A stretch of DNA of 64,000 nucleotides, taken from NCBI RefSeq assembly GCF_902459645.1, contig NZ_CABPSK010000004.1:186001-250000 (forward strand). The letters run 5' to 3'. Every line of letters begins with the position of its first letter. The stretch's first letter is position 1. This DNA comes from Pandoraea pneumonica (GTDB lineage Bacteria; Pseudomonadota; Gammaproteobacteria; Burkholderiales; Burkholderiaceae). Below the pieces are notes generated by a model. That model was not told the origin of the DNA. It saw only the letters and a list, made by a program, of their open reading frames with translations, and ran no database searches. Positions 63,458 through 64,000 of the stretch are shown one piece after another. The translations under genes were made by a program, and so were the position numbers.

Positions 63458-64000
63458 TTATTCGATCGGTTGCAGCTTCGCGACAGCCAGCGCCAGCCAC
63501 TTTTCGCCGTGCCGTCCGAACTTCACGTGCGCGCGCGCTTCGTCACCGGCCCCTTCCAACCCGATGATCTTGCCCTCACCGAACTTGGTGTGGAACACGC
63601 CCTGCCCGACCTTGAAGCCAGTACCCGCCGAGCGGGAACGGTCGGCGAGCGCCTGCTCCGACTTCGTCGCGGCCCACTCTTCCTGACGCGGCGCACTGAC
63701 CTGCGGGCGCGAAAACCAATCGCGCCCCCATGCTGGCTCGGCTTGAGCGAGTCGCGCACCCGGCTGGGCACGCGGCGTCAGAAACTTCAGCACTTCCTCG
63801 GGAATTTCTTCGAAGAAACGCGAGCGCACGTTGTAACGCGTCTGGCCATGCAGCATGCGGCTTTGCGTGAACGAGAGGTACAGTCGCTCCTTCGCACGCG
63901 TAATCGCCACGTACATCAGGCGCCGCTCTTCTTCGAGCCCATCGAGCTCCTGCGCACTGTTTTCGTGCGGGAACAGCCCTTCCTCAAGCCCGGTCACGAA
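63458..64000 (-). CDS. uvrD: DNA helicase UvrD/PcrA type, C-terminal part
   Basis: The visible 180 residues are the end of an SF1A helicase for excision and mismatch repair; the rest lies beyond the window. Motif VI is clear in EERRLMYVAITRAKERLYLSF, preceded by EEGLFPHENS. The C-terminal tail has the Tudor-like RNA-polymerase-binding domain (VGQGVFHTKFGEGKIIGLEG), typical of UvrD/PcrA. The partial frame runs to the window edge. Confidence 0.92.
   Translation of the reverse strand, partial: FVTGLEEGLFPHENSAQELDGLEEERRLMYVAITRAKERLYLSFTQSRMLHGQTRYNVRSRFFEEIPEEVLKFLTPRAQPGARLAQAEPAWGRDWFSRPQVSAPRQEEWAATKSEQALADRSRSAGTGFKVGQGVFHTKFGEGKIIGLEGAGDEARAHVKFGRHGEKWLALAVAKLQPIE

Overview
The window is a gene-dense, high-GC chromosomal segment of a betaproteobacterium. 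The dxs-ispA-xseB order, the FolE2-type GTP cyclohydrolase, the BPSS1780-type membrane protein, the AAHS and MHS transporters and the long Lys/Ala-rich N-terminus of RpoD all suggest Burkholderiaceae, perhaps Pandoraea. The genus is an inference from protein flavour only. There is no rRNA, CRISPR array, integrase or transposase. The window cuts the first gene (an aromatic-acid transporter) and the last gene (uvrD).

Region 1-14.8 kb is sensory and accessory. It holds an AAHS transporter, a thiol dioxygenase, a repeat-rich proline/tyrosine lipoprotein, a CSS-EAL cyclic-di-GMP phosphodiesterase, a LysR regulator divergent from a CoA-transferase, two chemoreceptors (one behind a sigma-28-like promoter) and small membrane or unknown proteins. 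A free-standing small-RNA candidate (about 2021-2084) carries CU-rich anti-Shine-Dalgarno sequence, ends in a strong terminator and has an operator-like palindrome in its promoter.

Region 14.8-23.7 kb is the most distinctive. A giant autotransporter adhesin of about 2150 residues (13 IPT/TIG domains, three putative-Ig domains, outer-membrane barrel) is transcribed away from three tandem phage-tail-collar-domain genes. The two units are separated by a 700-base spacer with an AT-rich half and a perfect 19-bp hairpin.

Region 23.7-32.3 kb carries metabolism and regulation: a LysR gene and a Tat-type agmatine deiminase, an orphan ABC substrate-binding protein, an acyltransferase-3 protein, a same-strand AraC-Crp-RidA-HPPD run (tyrosine catabolism), and an EamA exporter.

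Region 32.3-48.7 kb is the housekeeping core: tRNA-Ile2(CAU), rpoD, dnaG and yqeY, then tsaD, folE2, dxs, ispA and xseB. The usual rpsU gene is not found beside yqeY/tsaD. That interval instead holds a flavoprotein, an MHS transporter, a DUF2817 zinc-peptidase-like protein and a LysR gene, and a 12-bp minisatellite precedes tsaD.

Region 48.7-64 kb holds a Rieske oxygenase, an EamA transporter, a sulfurtransferase, a ZIP metal transporter whose first membrane helix lies upstream of any normal start codon, a Tat-type dienelactone hydrolase, a type II NADH dehydrogenase, polA with a LOG-family gene starting back-to-back, a YeeE/YedE sulfur transporter, a DUF2782 protein, thrB, a BPSS1780-type protein and the end of uvrD. 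Most transcription units end in clear Rho-independent terminators.
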